Notes: generated by a model not told the origin, from the letters alone. Positions 6,592 through 12,271 are shown, counted from the stretch's first letter. The stretch is 21,705 nt of DNA from Avoscillospira sp045589035 (GCA_045589035.1 JAZNFJ010000137.1:1-21705), one strand, 5' to 3'. Translations and numbers: made by a program.

Positions 6592-7695
6592 TTAGGCCAA
6601 TAATTCAACCGCGCTTTTCAGCGTGGCGGTGTCCTGTGAGATGTAGGTATTTGCGGTCATGCTGTAATCTGCGTGGCCAAGAATCTTCTGGATGTCCTCT
6701 GGCCGGGCGCCCGCGGCGGCCATTCTGGTGCCGAATGTGTGGCGGGCGGAGTGTGGCGTCAGATCTGCAGGAAGACCGAGGGATTTCATGCATGGAGTCC
6801 ATACACCATTTTTGAAGGTGTCTTTGTTATAGGCTTTTCCATCAGGCCGGGCATAGAGCGGGCCACGGCATTCGCTGTACCAACGCTCCACGATCGGGAG
6901 GATCTTCCGATGAACCGGGACCACACGGTCGGTACCTGCTTCGGTCTTCATGCCTCCGGTGAGGGTCTTGTTCACCGGATCATAGGAGAACTTCGTCAGC
7001 TCGCAGAATTCAGACACGCGGAATCCGGTATAGCAGAGAACCAGACAAGCATCGCCGCCTGGAGCGGATGCCCATCCTTTTTCCAGTTTGGCAAATTCCA
7101 GATCCGTCATAGATCTGCGCTTTCCGGCTTCCATCTTCGGGAGCTTCACCAGCGCAGCGTAGTTTCGATCTACGATATTGTTCTCAACGGCATGGTCGCA
7201 GAGCTGTGTCATGAGGGCCTTGATCTTTGTCACATAGCTTTTGGACAAGGGAGGAATTGTGACCAGCTCGCCGGCATTATTGACCTCCATTCGCTCGTTG
7301 GCGTAGTAGTCCAAAAGCTGGCGGATGTCGCCGGTGGTAATTTCTCGCACGTACCGATCGGCGATGGCCGGAGCGGTGCAGCTGCAGACCTTCTCCCAAC
7401 TGGTGGTCCAGGACGTTTGTGTCTGCTTGCTGATATCGCTGAAGGCGATTTTCTTCCAGTCCTCGTATGTATCCCGGAGGGTAAAGTTGAATTTGGTGGT
7501 TGGGTGGCGGTTGTAAAGATCAAGGGCTTCACGGGCTTCTTTCCGGGACAGGAAGGTGCCGAGCTTGATCCGGTGAGTGACCATATTGCCGGCTTCGTCA
7601 GTCGAATATGTGGCGGGAGTCCAGGCCACATATTTGGTGCTGTGGGCATATTTCCTTCGGATGATGGTTCCGCTGCCGTTTTCGCGTTTAGCCAT
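6592..7695 (-). CDS. int: Phage tyrosine integrase
   Basis: This 367-residue recombinase integrates and excises the phage at the adjacent tRNA-Pro-derived site. The N-terminal part (about 1-65) looks like an AP2-type arm-binding domain (GSGTIIRRKYA, WTPATYSTDE, KLGTFLSRKEAREALDLY). A SAM-like core-binding domain (about 70-185) follows, then the catalytic domain with R226 in YTGFRVSE, H315 and R318 in TPHSARHTF, H341 in LGHADYSMT and the nucleophile Y351 in NTYIS. The ATG at 7695 is chosen because it follows AAGGAAAAT and starts with MAKRENGSG; the frame is open further upstream but reads into a hairpin region. It is transcribed toward attP, and its stop abuts the right arm sites. Confidence 0.93.
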   Translation of the reverse strand: MAKRENGSGTIIRRKYAHSTKYVAWTPATYSTDEAGNMVTHRIKLGTFLSRKEAREALDLYNRHPTTKFNFTLRDTYEDWKKIAFSDISKQTQTSWTTSWEKVCSCTAPAIADRYVREITTGDIRQLLDYYANERMEVNNAGELVTIPPLSKSYVTKIKALMTQLCDHAVENNIVDRNYAALVKLPKMEAGKRRSMTDLEFAKLEKGWASAPGGDACLVLCYTGFRVSEFCELTKFSYDPVNKTLTGGMKTEAGTDRVVPVHRKILPIVERWYSECRGPLYARPDGKAYNKDTFKNGVWTPCMKSLGLPADLTPHSARHTFGTRMAAAGARPEDIQKILGHADYSMTANTYISQDTATLKSAVELLA

Positions 7696-7777
7696 ATTTT
7701 CCTTGCCTTTCCGGGGCAAATCTGATAGTATAAAAGGGTAGACTGCCCCTATTGTGAGAGATGGTGGTTTTCTACAC

Positions 7778-7844
7778 GCCCTTTCGGTGCGCCAACACCG
7801 AGAGGGCATTTTTTTATTTTTGCTGCTTCAGTGCGCCAACACTG
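7778..7844. promoter_or_regulatory. Two stem-loops with the same loop upstream of the integrase
   Basis: The first hairpin pairs 7778-7789 with 7796-7807 (12 bp with one G-T pair) and is followed on the plus strand by ATTTTTTT. The second pairs CAGTG (7829-7833) with CACTG (7840-7844). Both present the identical loop CGCCAA in the context GTG-CGCCAA-CAC. The first looks like a plus-strand intrinsic terminator, which could block antisense transcription out of the integrase side. The sharing of the loop suggests duplication or a common binding feature. Confidence 0.5.
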
Positions 7845-7851
7845 GGACGGT

Positions 7852-8430
7852 TTATTTTACATGACCAATTTTAATTCTAATAGAAATATCGTCCTCGAAT
7901 CGATGGATTTCCTTATTTTCGCGGATAATTTTATATTCACCGCCACCGACGAAACCAGAGATATACTTGATTTCATGGTTTCTCAAGATATCAAGCACAT
8001 GTTGGTTTTCTTCACGGCTGATATATCCAACTAACTCTCCGGCAATATGAACCGCAACGGCATTTTTATCATGCTTATTATCCGGTTCAGGAATGAGCTT
8101 TACAGGCTTGTGAATGAAGTTGTATCTGAAGATACGTTCATCGGTTTTGCCCTTGCTGATTATTTGGGCAGCAGTACATTTCCAGTCAGGATTACCACAC
8201 GCAAGCTTATGGATATTATCAAGGTAATAGGTAACTCCTACGACATTAAAGGTTTCAGTCTGCAATTCACGGTTTGAGACTTTAACAGGTTTTTTCTTGC
8301 GCTTTCTGATACCTAGATACAAAAGACCAGCTCCAAGAATGACTCCAAAGATAAATGTTCCGATGCTTGATGAAAGGTTTGCAATACCTCCGATTAGGAA
8401 GATAATGCCAGCAATAATCAGCCAGTTCAT
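7852..8430 (-). CDS. HIRAN-domain protein with N-terminal membrane segments
   Basis: This 192-residue protein starts with two hydrophobic segments (about 3-19 and 23-40), a basic stop-transfer patch (RKRKKK) and then a HIRAN domain (about 60-150) with the typical 'VGVTYY' strand, 'LIPEPDNKHDKNAVAV' motif (about 112-127) and 'VGYISREEN'. HIRAN domains recognise DNA ends in Rad5/HLTF-like enzymes; the role of stand-alone bacterial versions is unclear. The gene starts 22 bases after the repressor on the same strand, behind AAGGA, so it is very probably expressed with it during lysogeny. That position is typical of lysogenic conversion or superinfection-immunity genes (inference). Confidence 0.75.
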   Translation of the reverse strand: MNWLIIAGIIFLIGGIANLSSSIGTFIFGVILGAGLLYLGIRKRKKKPVKVSNRELQTETFNVVGVTYYLDNIHKLACGNPDWKCTAAQIISKGKTDERIFRYNFIHKPVKLIPEPDNKHDKNAVAVHIAGELVGYISREENQHVLDILRNHEIKYISGFVGGGEYKIIRENKEIHRFEDDISIRIKIGHVK

Positions 8431-8452
8431 TCATATTCCTTCTTTCTTCAAT

Positions 8453-9091
8453 TTATCTGACCGCGCTTGTAAAGGCGACAGCTCTTCCTAAGACATGAAC
8501 ATTGTTCATTTCCTCATTCCGATAGACCAGAGGATCATACAAAGGATTCTCCGGTTCGAGGATGATCCGATCCGGCAGAAGCTTAAACCGCTTCAAGGTA
8601 GCCTCGCCATCGATCAGGACGGCAGCGATCTGGCCGTTTTCTACGGTATCCTGCTGGCGGATATAAACCACATCGCCGTCGAAGATACGGGCATTGATCA
8701 TGGAGTCACCCTTGCAGGTAAGCGCAAAGTCTGCCTTGACGTGGCAAGGGATATCAACATAGTCCTCGATATGTTCCTCGGCAAAAATGGGAGCACCACA
8801 GGCGATGGAGCCAATCAGGGGGACTTTGTTCATAATTGGCATGGGGATTATGTTGGATGCAATAAAGGACCAGTTGCTCTTATTTACAACATCGGACTTA
8901 CCTAGTAGATAATCCATGTCGACATTGAAGTAGTCAGCAATTCTCTCCAACGTTTCGAGTCCGGGCTCGCGTTCTCCACGCTCGTACATATTAACACTAC
9001 TTTTGGAAATACCAATCAGTTTGGAAAATTCAAACTGGGATAAATCGCGAGCGGTTCGAAGCTGCCGGAGACGTTCTGAAAACTTAGCCAT
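8453..9091 (-). CDS. LexA/CI-like phage repressor (HTH plus S24 peptidase)
   Basis: This 212-residue protein has an N-terminal Xre-type helix-turn-helix (about 6-60: LSQFEFSKLIGISKSSVNMYERGEREP) and a C-terminal S24 autoprotease domain (about 90-205). The catalytic serine is S130 in KGDSM and the lysine K167 in GEATLKRF. The predicted self-cleavage site is C98-G99 in SIACGAPI, a Cys-Gly bond as in UmuD and not the Ala-Gly of lambda CI and LexA. It should maintain lysogeny and be inactivated after DNA damage with RecA. Start: ATG after GGAGG at a good distance. It faces the Cro-like gene across an operator array, and a promoter for it overlaps operator site 1. Confidence 0.92.
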   Translation of the reverse strand: MAKFSERLRQLRTARDLSQFEFSKLIGISKSSVNMYERGEREPGLETLERIADYFNVDMDYLLGKSDVVNKSNWSFIASNIIPMPIMNKVPLIGSIACGAPIFAEEHIEDYVDIPCHVKADFALTCKGDSMINARIFDGDVVYIRQQDTVENGQIAAVLIDGEATLKRFKLLPDRIILEPENPLYDPLVYRNEEMNNVHVLGRAVAFTSAVR

Positions 9092-9126
9092 AATGTTTCC
9101 TCCAATTTCTGAAGTAGCTTAATTAA

Positions 9127-9155
9127 ATAATACACAATTTGTGCACTTGATTCAA
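9127..9155 (-). promoter_or_regulatory. Repressor promoter (leftward)
   Basis: On the minus strand TTGAAT (-35, bases 9150-9155) and TATTAT (-10, bases 9127-9132) are 17 bp apart. Operator site 1 (9130-9146) occupies the spacer and the -10 edge, so the promoter would be sensitive to repressor or Cro binding. Confidence 0.7.
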
Positions 9156-9269
9156 TCGGGATGAATGCACAAAAAGTGCTCGTATATTTTGTGCACTTTT
9201 TGTGACTTTAGAATGTTGACATTTGAGCACGTTTGGTGTATCTTGAATATGCGAGCACGAATAGTGCAC
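9130..9269. promoter_or_regulatory. Array of five operators between repressor and Cro-like gene
   Basis: Five 17-bp sites fit GAGCAC-N5-GTGCTC to varying degree: 9130-9146, 9165-9181, 9191-9207, 9225-9241 and 9253-9269. The best conserved core is CAC-N5-GTG. Centre spacings are 35, 26, 34 and 28 bp. Site 1 lies in the leftward promoter, site 4 in the rightward promoter spacer and site 5 just downstream of its -10. This is the expected geometry of a CI/Cro switch. Confidence 0.85.
9216..9244 (+). promoter_or_regulatory. Early rightward promoter
   Basis: A consensus TTGACA (9216-9221) is followed 17 bp later by TATCTT (9239-9244). Operator site 4 fills the spacer and site 5 covers the start region, so repressor binding would block RNA polymerase. 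It should drive the Cro-like gene and the early genes to its right. Confidence 0.8.
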
Positions 9270-9289
9270 AAAAGAAAGGAGGATGGACG

Positions 9290-9523
9290 ATGAGTACAGG
9301 CGCAAAACTGAAGGAACTTCGGGGAGATAAGACCCAACAGGAAGCTGCAGCAGGCATTGGTATTACGAAATCCGCTCTTGCCATGTATGAAAGGGACGAA
9401 AGAGTACCCCGTGACGAAGTGAAAATCCGAATTGCGGATTATTACGGTGTGTCTGTTCTGTTTCTTTTTTTTAACGGAACCGAGCACAATAAGTGCTCTG
9501 ATAAAGAGATTGCAAGTGCGTAA
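9290..9523 (+). CDS. Cro-like Xre-family regulator
   Basis: This 77-residue protein is essentially one helix-turn-helix domain (about 5-60: LKELRGDKTQQEAAAGIGITKSALAMYERDERVP) followed by a short tail. It has no protease domain. It starts at an ATG behind AAAGGAGG (an in-frame opening upstream lies in the operator region and is not credible). Divergent from the repressor and first gene of the rightward early operon, it is in the position of Cro, repressing the repressor promoter through the shared operators. Its own coding end contains a sixth, perfectly symmetric operator (9482-9498), so distal regulation by DNA looping or a roadblock is possible. Confidence 0.88.
   Translation: MSTGAKLKELRGDKTQQEAAAGIGITKSALAMYERDERVPRDEVKIRIADYYGVSVLFLFFNGTEHNKCSDKEIASA
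9482..9498. promoter_or_regulatory. Sixth operator, inside the Cro-like gene
   Basis: GAGCAC-AATAA-GTGCTC is the only fully symmetric copy of the operator in the window. It lies within the coding end of the Cro-like gene, about 220 bp from the main array, suggesting repressor looping or transcription blocking as in other lambdoid-type switches (inference). Confidence 0.75.
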
Positions 9524-9541
9524 CAAGGGGAGGCGTATCGT

Positions 9542-9790
9542 ATGGCAAAACCTAAAACCGGCACCTGCGAGCCGCCGCTGACTGAAAGCGAGCTGCTCGC
9601 ACTGCCCAAGATCCGCGTGGATCATGCCGCCCGGTTCCTGCAGAACGGGACCACGGCACAGGAAATCAGAGTCAAGGCGCAGAACGGCATCTGTCCCTTC
9701 TGCACAGCTGAGTTCATGACCGGCCGCTACCGTTACCGGGTCAACGTCGGCCTACTGATCAAGTACAAGGCCGGAGAACTGACCGCCTGA
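9542..9790 (+). CDS. Small excisionase-like DNA-binding protein
   Basis: This 82-residue protein has a middle region resembling winged-helix excisionase-type or phage early HTH proteins: 'IRVDHAARFLQNGTTAQEIRVKAQNGICPFCTAEF' (about 24-58) followed by 'YRYRVNVGLLIKYKAGEL'. The pattern of an AARFL helix, a recognition-helix region, 'PF' and a strand ending in an N-V/I-P-like turn is common in small genes just after Cro in Clostridia phages. It could be the Xis that directs excision at attP or a helper regulator. A GGGGAGG ribosome binding site lies 10 bases before the ATG. It lies 18 bases after the Cro-like gene in the same operon. Confidence 0.5.
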   Translation: MAKPKTGTCEPPLTESELLALPKIRVDHAARFLQNGTTAQEIRVKAQNGICPFCTAEFMTGRYRYRVNVGLLIKYKAGELTA

Positions 9791-9804
9791 GAGGAGGAAA
9801 CGCT

Positions 9805-10044
9805 ATGAAGAAGCTGACCTTTGAGCGAAAGCATCCCGGAAACTTCAAATACGGAAGTCAGGGAAGCCGGCAGGAGCTGGTGGAGAAGCTGGGAACCATT
9901 GAGCACCGGAGTGAGGAGCTGATCGGCGAGATCTGCGATTACTGCTGCACCCATCCGATTGGATACAAGACACCGGAAGAATTTGAGGCCATCTGCGAAA
10001 GATGTCCCGCAACGAAGCTGGCCAGGCTGATTGGCCTGGAATAG
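9805..10044 (+). CDS. Small early phage protein with Cys pairs, function unknown
   Basis: The product is 79 residues with a basic N-terminal third, a helical middle (ELVEKLGTIEHRSEELIGEI) and a C-terminal part with CDYCC (about 45-49) and CERCP (about 64-68), which could bind a zinc ion. GAGGAGG precedes the ATG. I do not recognise a family. It is between the excisionase-like gene and a small membrane protein, in the rightward early operon, and probably expressed right after infection or induction. Confidence 0.6.
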   Translation: MKKLTFERKHPGNFKYGSQGSRQELVEKLGTIEHRSEELIGEICDYCCTHPIGYKTPEEFEAICERCPATKLARLIGLE

Positions 10045-10064
10045 AGAAAAGGAGACAGAGAAAA

Positions 10065-10361
10065 ATGAGTAAATACGATATCCAGGATCAGGAAGTGATC
10101 ACCATGTGCAACGAGCGCAGCCGCCGGGCACGGGAGGAAGAGCAGCGGATCATCGATGACGAGTATGCCGATTACGTGACCATCGAAGATGCCGCCATGA
10201 AGCGGGTGCAGGTGCTGAAGCTGGCCAGCGGTGTGGCGGGCCGGGCAAGTATGGGTCTGGTGTTCATCGGCGCCATCACCCGGGGATGGACGGAACCGGC
10301 CTTCGGGATTGCCTGCGCTGCTGTGTGCTTCCTCTGGGCCTACATCTTCGCCCGGAGGTAA
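10065..10361 (+). CDS. Small early membrane protein, function unknown
   Basis: This 98-residue protein has a charged helical N-terminal half rich in Arg and Glu (about 10-48) and two hydrophobic segments near the end (about 52-70, ASGVAGRASMGLVFIGAI, and 75-95, AFGIACAAVCFLWAYIF). This suggests a hairpin in the membrane with the charged part in the cytoplasm. The ATG at 10065 follows AAAAGGAGA; an upstream in-frame ATG lies inside the previous gene. Phage early membrane proteins often act in superinfection exclusion or host takeover, but no family is recognised here. Confidence 0.6.
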   Translation: MSKYDIQDQEVITMCNERSRRAREEEQRIIDDEYADYVTIEDAAMKRVQVLKLASGVAGRASMGLVFIGAITRGWTEPAFGIACAAVCFLWAYIFARR

Positions 10362-10365
10362 GGCC

Positions 10366-10587
10366 ATGGCAATGGACAAGCATCGCAATCCCGATGAAGA
10401 AGAGAGACGGATCATAGAACGCAATGGTATCGATCTGAGTAAGGTATCCGTGGTGGTGACTGGCCGCACGAAGGAAGTGATCTTCCTGAAGGTCCACAAG
10501 ACTGGGGATGAGATGACTTTTGAACCCGGGAAAGACGAGGACAAGATCACCATCCGGCAGGGTTTTAAGCCCTGGGAAAGTTACTGA
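10366..10587 (+). CDS. Small early phage protein, function unknown
   Basis: This 73-residue protein is charged, with a helical start (NPDEEERRIIERNGI) and a beta-rich remainder (VSVVVTGRTKEVIFLKV, MTFEPGKDEDKITIRQG). No cysteines, signal or membrane segment are seen. GGAGG at 10354-10358, within the end of the previous gene, sets the start at 10366, though the second ATG at 10372 is possible. It is the last protein gene before the tRNA cluster. I do not recognise a family. Confidence 0.55.
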   Translation: MAMDKHRNPDEEERRIIERNGIDLSKVSVVVTGRTKEVIFLKVHKTGDEMTFEPGKDEDKITIRQGFKPWESY

Positions 10588-10610
10588 ATTACCAGACGTT
10601 TGGGAGAATC

Positions 10611-10632
10611 TGCCGCCGCTCCGGTGGCGGCA
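10611..10632 (+). other. Stem-loop upstream of the first tRNA-like gene
   Basis: TGCCGCC (10611-10617) and GGCGGCA (10626-10632) form a GC-rich 7-bp stem six bases before the first tRNA-like sequence. It has no T run, so it is more likely a processing or stability element than a terminator. Confidence 0.4.
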
Positions 10633-10637
10633 CCCAT

Positions 10638-10712
10638 GGGCGAGAGGCGCTTGAGGAAGCGCAACCATAGCACAATGGGAGGTTGCGGGTTCGAATCCCG
10701 CCTTGCCCTCCA
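10638..10712 (+). tRNA. tRNA-like gene with a non-canonical anticodon arm
   Basis: The acceptor strands (GGGCGAG and CTTGCCC, one G-T pair), discriminator T, encoded CCA, T arm (GCGGG, TTCGAAT, CCCGC) and a D arm (GCGC, eight-base loop, GCGC) are all present, for a length of 75. The anticodon arm does not form the usual 5-bp stem with a 7-base loop; the best local pairing is CCAT with ATGG around AGCACA, or a competing 7-bp pairing of CGCAACC with GGTTGCG. The discriminator T suggests Gly or Cys origin. No anticodon can be assigned with confidence; it may be a decaying tRNA. Confidence 0.5.
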
Positions 10713-10760
10713 GCGGCAGGACTTCATACTGCTGTTTTCTCCTCTTCTCTCTTTTGATCA

Positions 10761-10783
10761 GCTGACGGCCCTTGAAAGTCAGC
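10761..10783 (+). other. Stem-loop upstream of tRNA-Gly
   Basis: GCTGAC (10761-10766) pairs with GTCAGC (10778-10783) around an 11-base loop. It is one of several stem-loops placed before the tRNAs of this cluster and may serve in RNA processing. Confidence 0.35.
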
Positions 10784-10805
10784 CACCATCCGGTGAGGGC
10801 ATCAC

Positions 10806-10879
10806 GTCAGCATCGTCTAAGGGCAGGACATCAGTCTTCCAAACTGAGAGTGCGGGTTCGAGTCCCGTTGCTGGCTCCA
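10806..10879 (+). tRNA. tRNA-Gly(TCC)
   Basis: A full cloverleaf is visible: acceptor GTCAGCA with TGCTGGC (one T-G pair), D arm GTC/GAC, anticodon arm TCAGT, loop CTTCCAA, ACTGA with anticodon TCC, T arm GCGGG, TTCGAGT, CCCGT, discriminator T and encoded CCA. It reads GGA and GGG codons. The three assignable tRNAs of the cluster all carry T at position 34, as expected for a phage supplementing tRNAs for A-ending codons. Confidence 0.92.
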
Positions 10880-10924
10880 GCGGTGTGCAGTAGCCGCGAA
10901 TACCTCCTCATGCCCGAAAGGGCC

Positions 10925-10953
10925 GCACCGGAGGTCGCCATACCCTCCGGTGC
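10925..10953 (+). other. Stem-loop upstream of tRNA-Ser
   Basis: GCACCGGAGG (10925-10934) and CCTCCGGTGC (10944-10953) form a perfect 10-bp stem with a 9-base loop, 7 bases before tRNA-Ser. There is no T run. It is likely a processing spacer, or a terminator remnant. Confidence 0.5.
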
Positions 10954-10960
10954 AACATTT

Positions 10961-11052
10961 GGAACAGTGCCCGAGCGGCCGTAAGGGAACAGTCCTGAAA
11001 ACTGCCAGGCGGAGAAATCCGTCCGTGGGTTCGAATCCCACCTGTTCCGCCA
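10961..11052 (+). tRNA. tRNA-Ser(TGA) with C at position 33
   Basis: The 92-base gene has acceptor GGAACAG with CTGTTCC, discriminator G, encoded CCA, a CCC/GGG D stem, a long variable arm (GGCGGAGAAATCCGTCC region) and T arm GTGGG, TTCGAAT, CCCAC, all typical of serine tRNA. The anticodon loop is CCTGAAA between CAGT and ACTG. With TGA at 34-36, position 33 is C where T is nearly universal, and the outer anticodon pair is an A-C mismatch. It is either functional with an altered loop or decaying. Confidence 0.8.
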
Positions 11053-11172
11053 TCCCGGAAGGGACGATAATTTCTCAAATTCCGAAGGAAAGGAGGCCTA
11101 TACATGAAGAAACGGTATACCAGCGGATTCAAGTAGTGTACCGGGCCAGAACTGAAATCACCTTCTTCCACA

Positions 11173-11199
11173 AGTGAAACCGTTCACTATATTTTTTCA
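11173..11199 (+). terminator. Weak intrinsic terminator after tRNA-Ser
   Basis: AGTGAA (11173-11178) and TTCACT (11183-11188) form a short stem with the loop ACCG, followed by ATATTTTTTC. The stem is only 6 bp, so termination would be partial. Confidence 0.4.
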
Positions 11200-11264
11200 A
11201 CAACATAACAACTACATAACACCACAATTCAAATATAGGCTTTTCACTCTAATCGTTATCGTGC

Positions 11265-11292
11265 AACCCGGCCCAATCCGGGCCGGGTTTTT
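11265..11292 (+). terminator. Strong intrinsic terminator directly upstream of tRNA-Pro
   Basis: AACCCGGCCC (11265-11274) and GGGCCGGGTT (11280-11289) form a perfect 10-bp GC-rich stem around AATCC, followed by a T run to 11292. tRNA-Pro starts 2 bases further on, which leaves no room for a promoter between them. Expression of tRNA-Pro and the retroelement from upstream would need readthrough or antitermination, or the hairpin acts in processing. Confidence 0.75.
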
Positions 11293-11294
11293 AT

Positions 11295-11371
11295 GGGGCA
11301 GTAGCTCAGCAGGTATGAGCGCCTGATTTGGGATCAGGAGGCCGTGGGTTCGAATCCCATCTGTCCCACCA
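11295..11371 (+). tRNA. tRNA-Pro(TGG)
   Basis: A complete cloverleaf of 77 bases: acceptor GGGGCAG with CTGTCCC (one G-T pair), D arm GCTC/GAGC, anticodon arm CCTGA, loop TTTGGGA, TCAGG with anticodon TGG, variable AGGCC, T arm GTGGG, TTCGAAT, CCCAT, discriminator A and encoded CCA. It differs from the tRNA-Pro(GGG) fragment at attP, so it is not an att remnant. Confidence 0.93.
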
Positions 11372-11584
11372 GCTCCGTCTGGACAGCGGAGCATCCTTTC
11401 AGCAAGCCGCGCCGTAAGCAGCGGCTCGCCAACGCCTGGCTTTGCGTGTTTCTCAGGCTTTGGTTACCCGGTGAAACTCCGGCAGGCACAAAAGTGAGGA
11501 GCGGCTGCTTTGGCAGCCTGGGAGCGGGCCGCAGCAGCGGCGCAGCGGACGGTGTTGGAGGGGACACCGGGGGCAAAAAAACAA
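11372..11584. other. GC-rich non-coding stretch between tRNA-Pro and the DGR, possibly structured RNA
   Basis: No gene with a credible start is visible in about 210 bases that are clearly richer in G and C than the flanks. Several complementary segments are present: GGTGT/ACACC near 11550-11567, AAGCAGC (about 11416) with GCTGCTT (about 11507), GCCTG/CAGGC near 11434-11458 and CCGG/CCGG near 11470. This could be a structured non-coding RNA, as often found next to phage tRNAs, or decayed tRNA-region sequence. No known RNA family is recognised. Confidence 0.3.
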
Positions 11585-11610
11585 TGGAGCATCGAAGAAC
11601 CGATGCTCCA
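11585..11610. terminator. Perfect hairpin upstream of DGR target 1
   Basis: TGGAGCATCG (11585-11594) and CGATGCTCCA (11601-11610) form a perfect 10-bp stem with a 6-base loop. On the minus strand it is followed by a T-rich run (complement of the A run at 11575-11583), making it a good leftward terminator; on the plus strand only AAAAG follows. It ends 35 bases before target gene 1 and may also shape its leader. Confidence 0.5.
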
Positions 11611-11645
11611 AAAGTTTCATTATTCAAAATTAAGGAGGAAAACAA

Positions 11646-12257
11646 ATGAATCATTACATTGTCATCAATGGCCAGCGAATCGAGCTGACAGAGGATCAGG
11701 TCAGGCAGATCATTGATGCACGATCGGAGGAGAAAACTAGACTGGCAGATATGCCGGAGGGCACACTGGTCAAGATCGGCGGCTATGAGCTAATTATTCT
11801 GGAACAGATGGGTGAATCTACCTCTGTTATCTGCAAGGATTTGATCGGCGAGCCTTCACAGTATGGCGAGAACAATAACTATGATGGGTCTTATGTGGAC
11901 GAGATCTGCAACAGCTTCTCTGGAGCAATTGCTGACTCTGTAGGTGAGGACAATATCGTGTCTCACGTGGTGGATCTTACCTCTGATGATGGACTGAAGG
12001 ACTACGGAACCATCGAACGCGGTGCGTCACTGCTTACTGCCGATCTCTACCGTAGATATGTCGAAGTCCTGGATAAATTCAAGCCTGACAGCTGGTGGTG
12101 GCTTGCGACACCTTACAGCACTAAAAGACACGGAAATGATTCCTGGATCAAATGCGTTTCGCCGTCCGGCTTCATCTACTACTACGGCTACAGCGACGGC
12201 TACCTCGGCGTGCGCCCGTTTTGCATCTTAAAATCTAATATCTTTGTATCTAAGTGA
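11646..12257 (+). CDS. DGR variable (target) protein 1
   Basis: This 203-residue protein ends in a C-type-lectin/FGE-like ligand-binding fold as used by retroelement-diversified proteins. Pointers are 'SWWWLATP' (about 149-156), 'WIKCVSPSG' (about 167-175), 12 hypervariable residues (176-187) and the invariant 'GVRPFC' (188-193). The N-terminal part has an 'INGQRIELTEDQV' start often seen in phage small proteins and a domain without recognised function (about 35-145) shared loosely with target 2 ('LTSDDGLKDYGTIE' versus 'LTTLDGLTPYGTME'). There is no signal peptide or membrane segment, so it is either a virion component or cytoplasmic. The start follows AAGGAGG by 7 bases. It lies 11 bases ahead of target 2. 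Confidence 0.88.
   Translation: MNHYIVINGQRIELTEDQVRQIIDARSEEKTRLADMPEGTLVKIGGYELIILEQMGESTSVICKDLIGEPSQYGENNNYDGSYVDEICNSFSGAIADSVGEDNIVSHVVDLTSDDGLKDYGTIERGASLLTADLYRRYVEVLDKFKPDSWWWLATPYSTKRHGNDSWIKCVSPSGFIYYYGYSDGYLGVRPFCILKSNIFVSK
12153..12219 (+). repeat. VR1: DGR variable repeat 1 (VR1)
   Basis: This 67-base segment aligns without gaps to the template repeat at 13225-13291. I count 12 mismatches, every one at a template adenine (changed to G, T or C), all within the core 12171-12206. The flanks TGCGTTTCGCCGTCCGGC and GGCGTGCGCCCGT are identical to the template. After the repeat both VRs read TTTG where the template reads ACTG, a typical IMH versus IMH* difference. Confidence 0.95.
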
Positions 12258-12271
12258 AAGGAGAAAACATC

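Noticed and set aside
11104..11136. A 10-codon frame (MKKRYTSGFK) behind a strong AAAGGAGG site
   Set aside because: The ribosome binding site is good, but the peptide is very short and no downstream gene obviously uses it as a leader. It could be a remnant of a frameshifted small gene; the evidence is too thin to annotate.
10600..11649. Protein-coding frames of 70-100 codons in the tRNA region on both strands
   Set aside because: They run through tRNA genes and hairpins, have translated tRNA sequence (for example GSNPTC-like strings) and lack proper ribosome binding sites.
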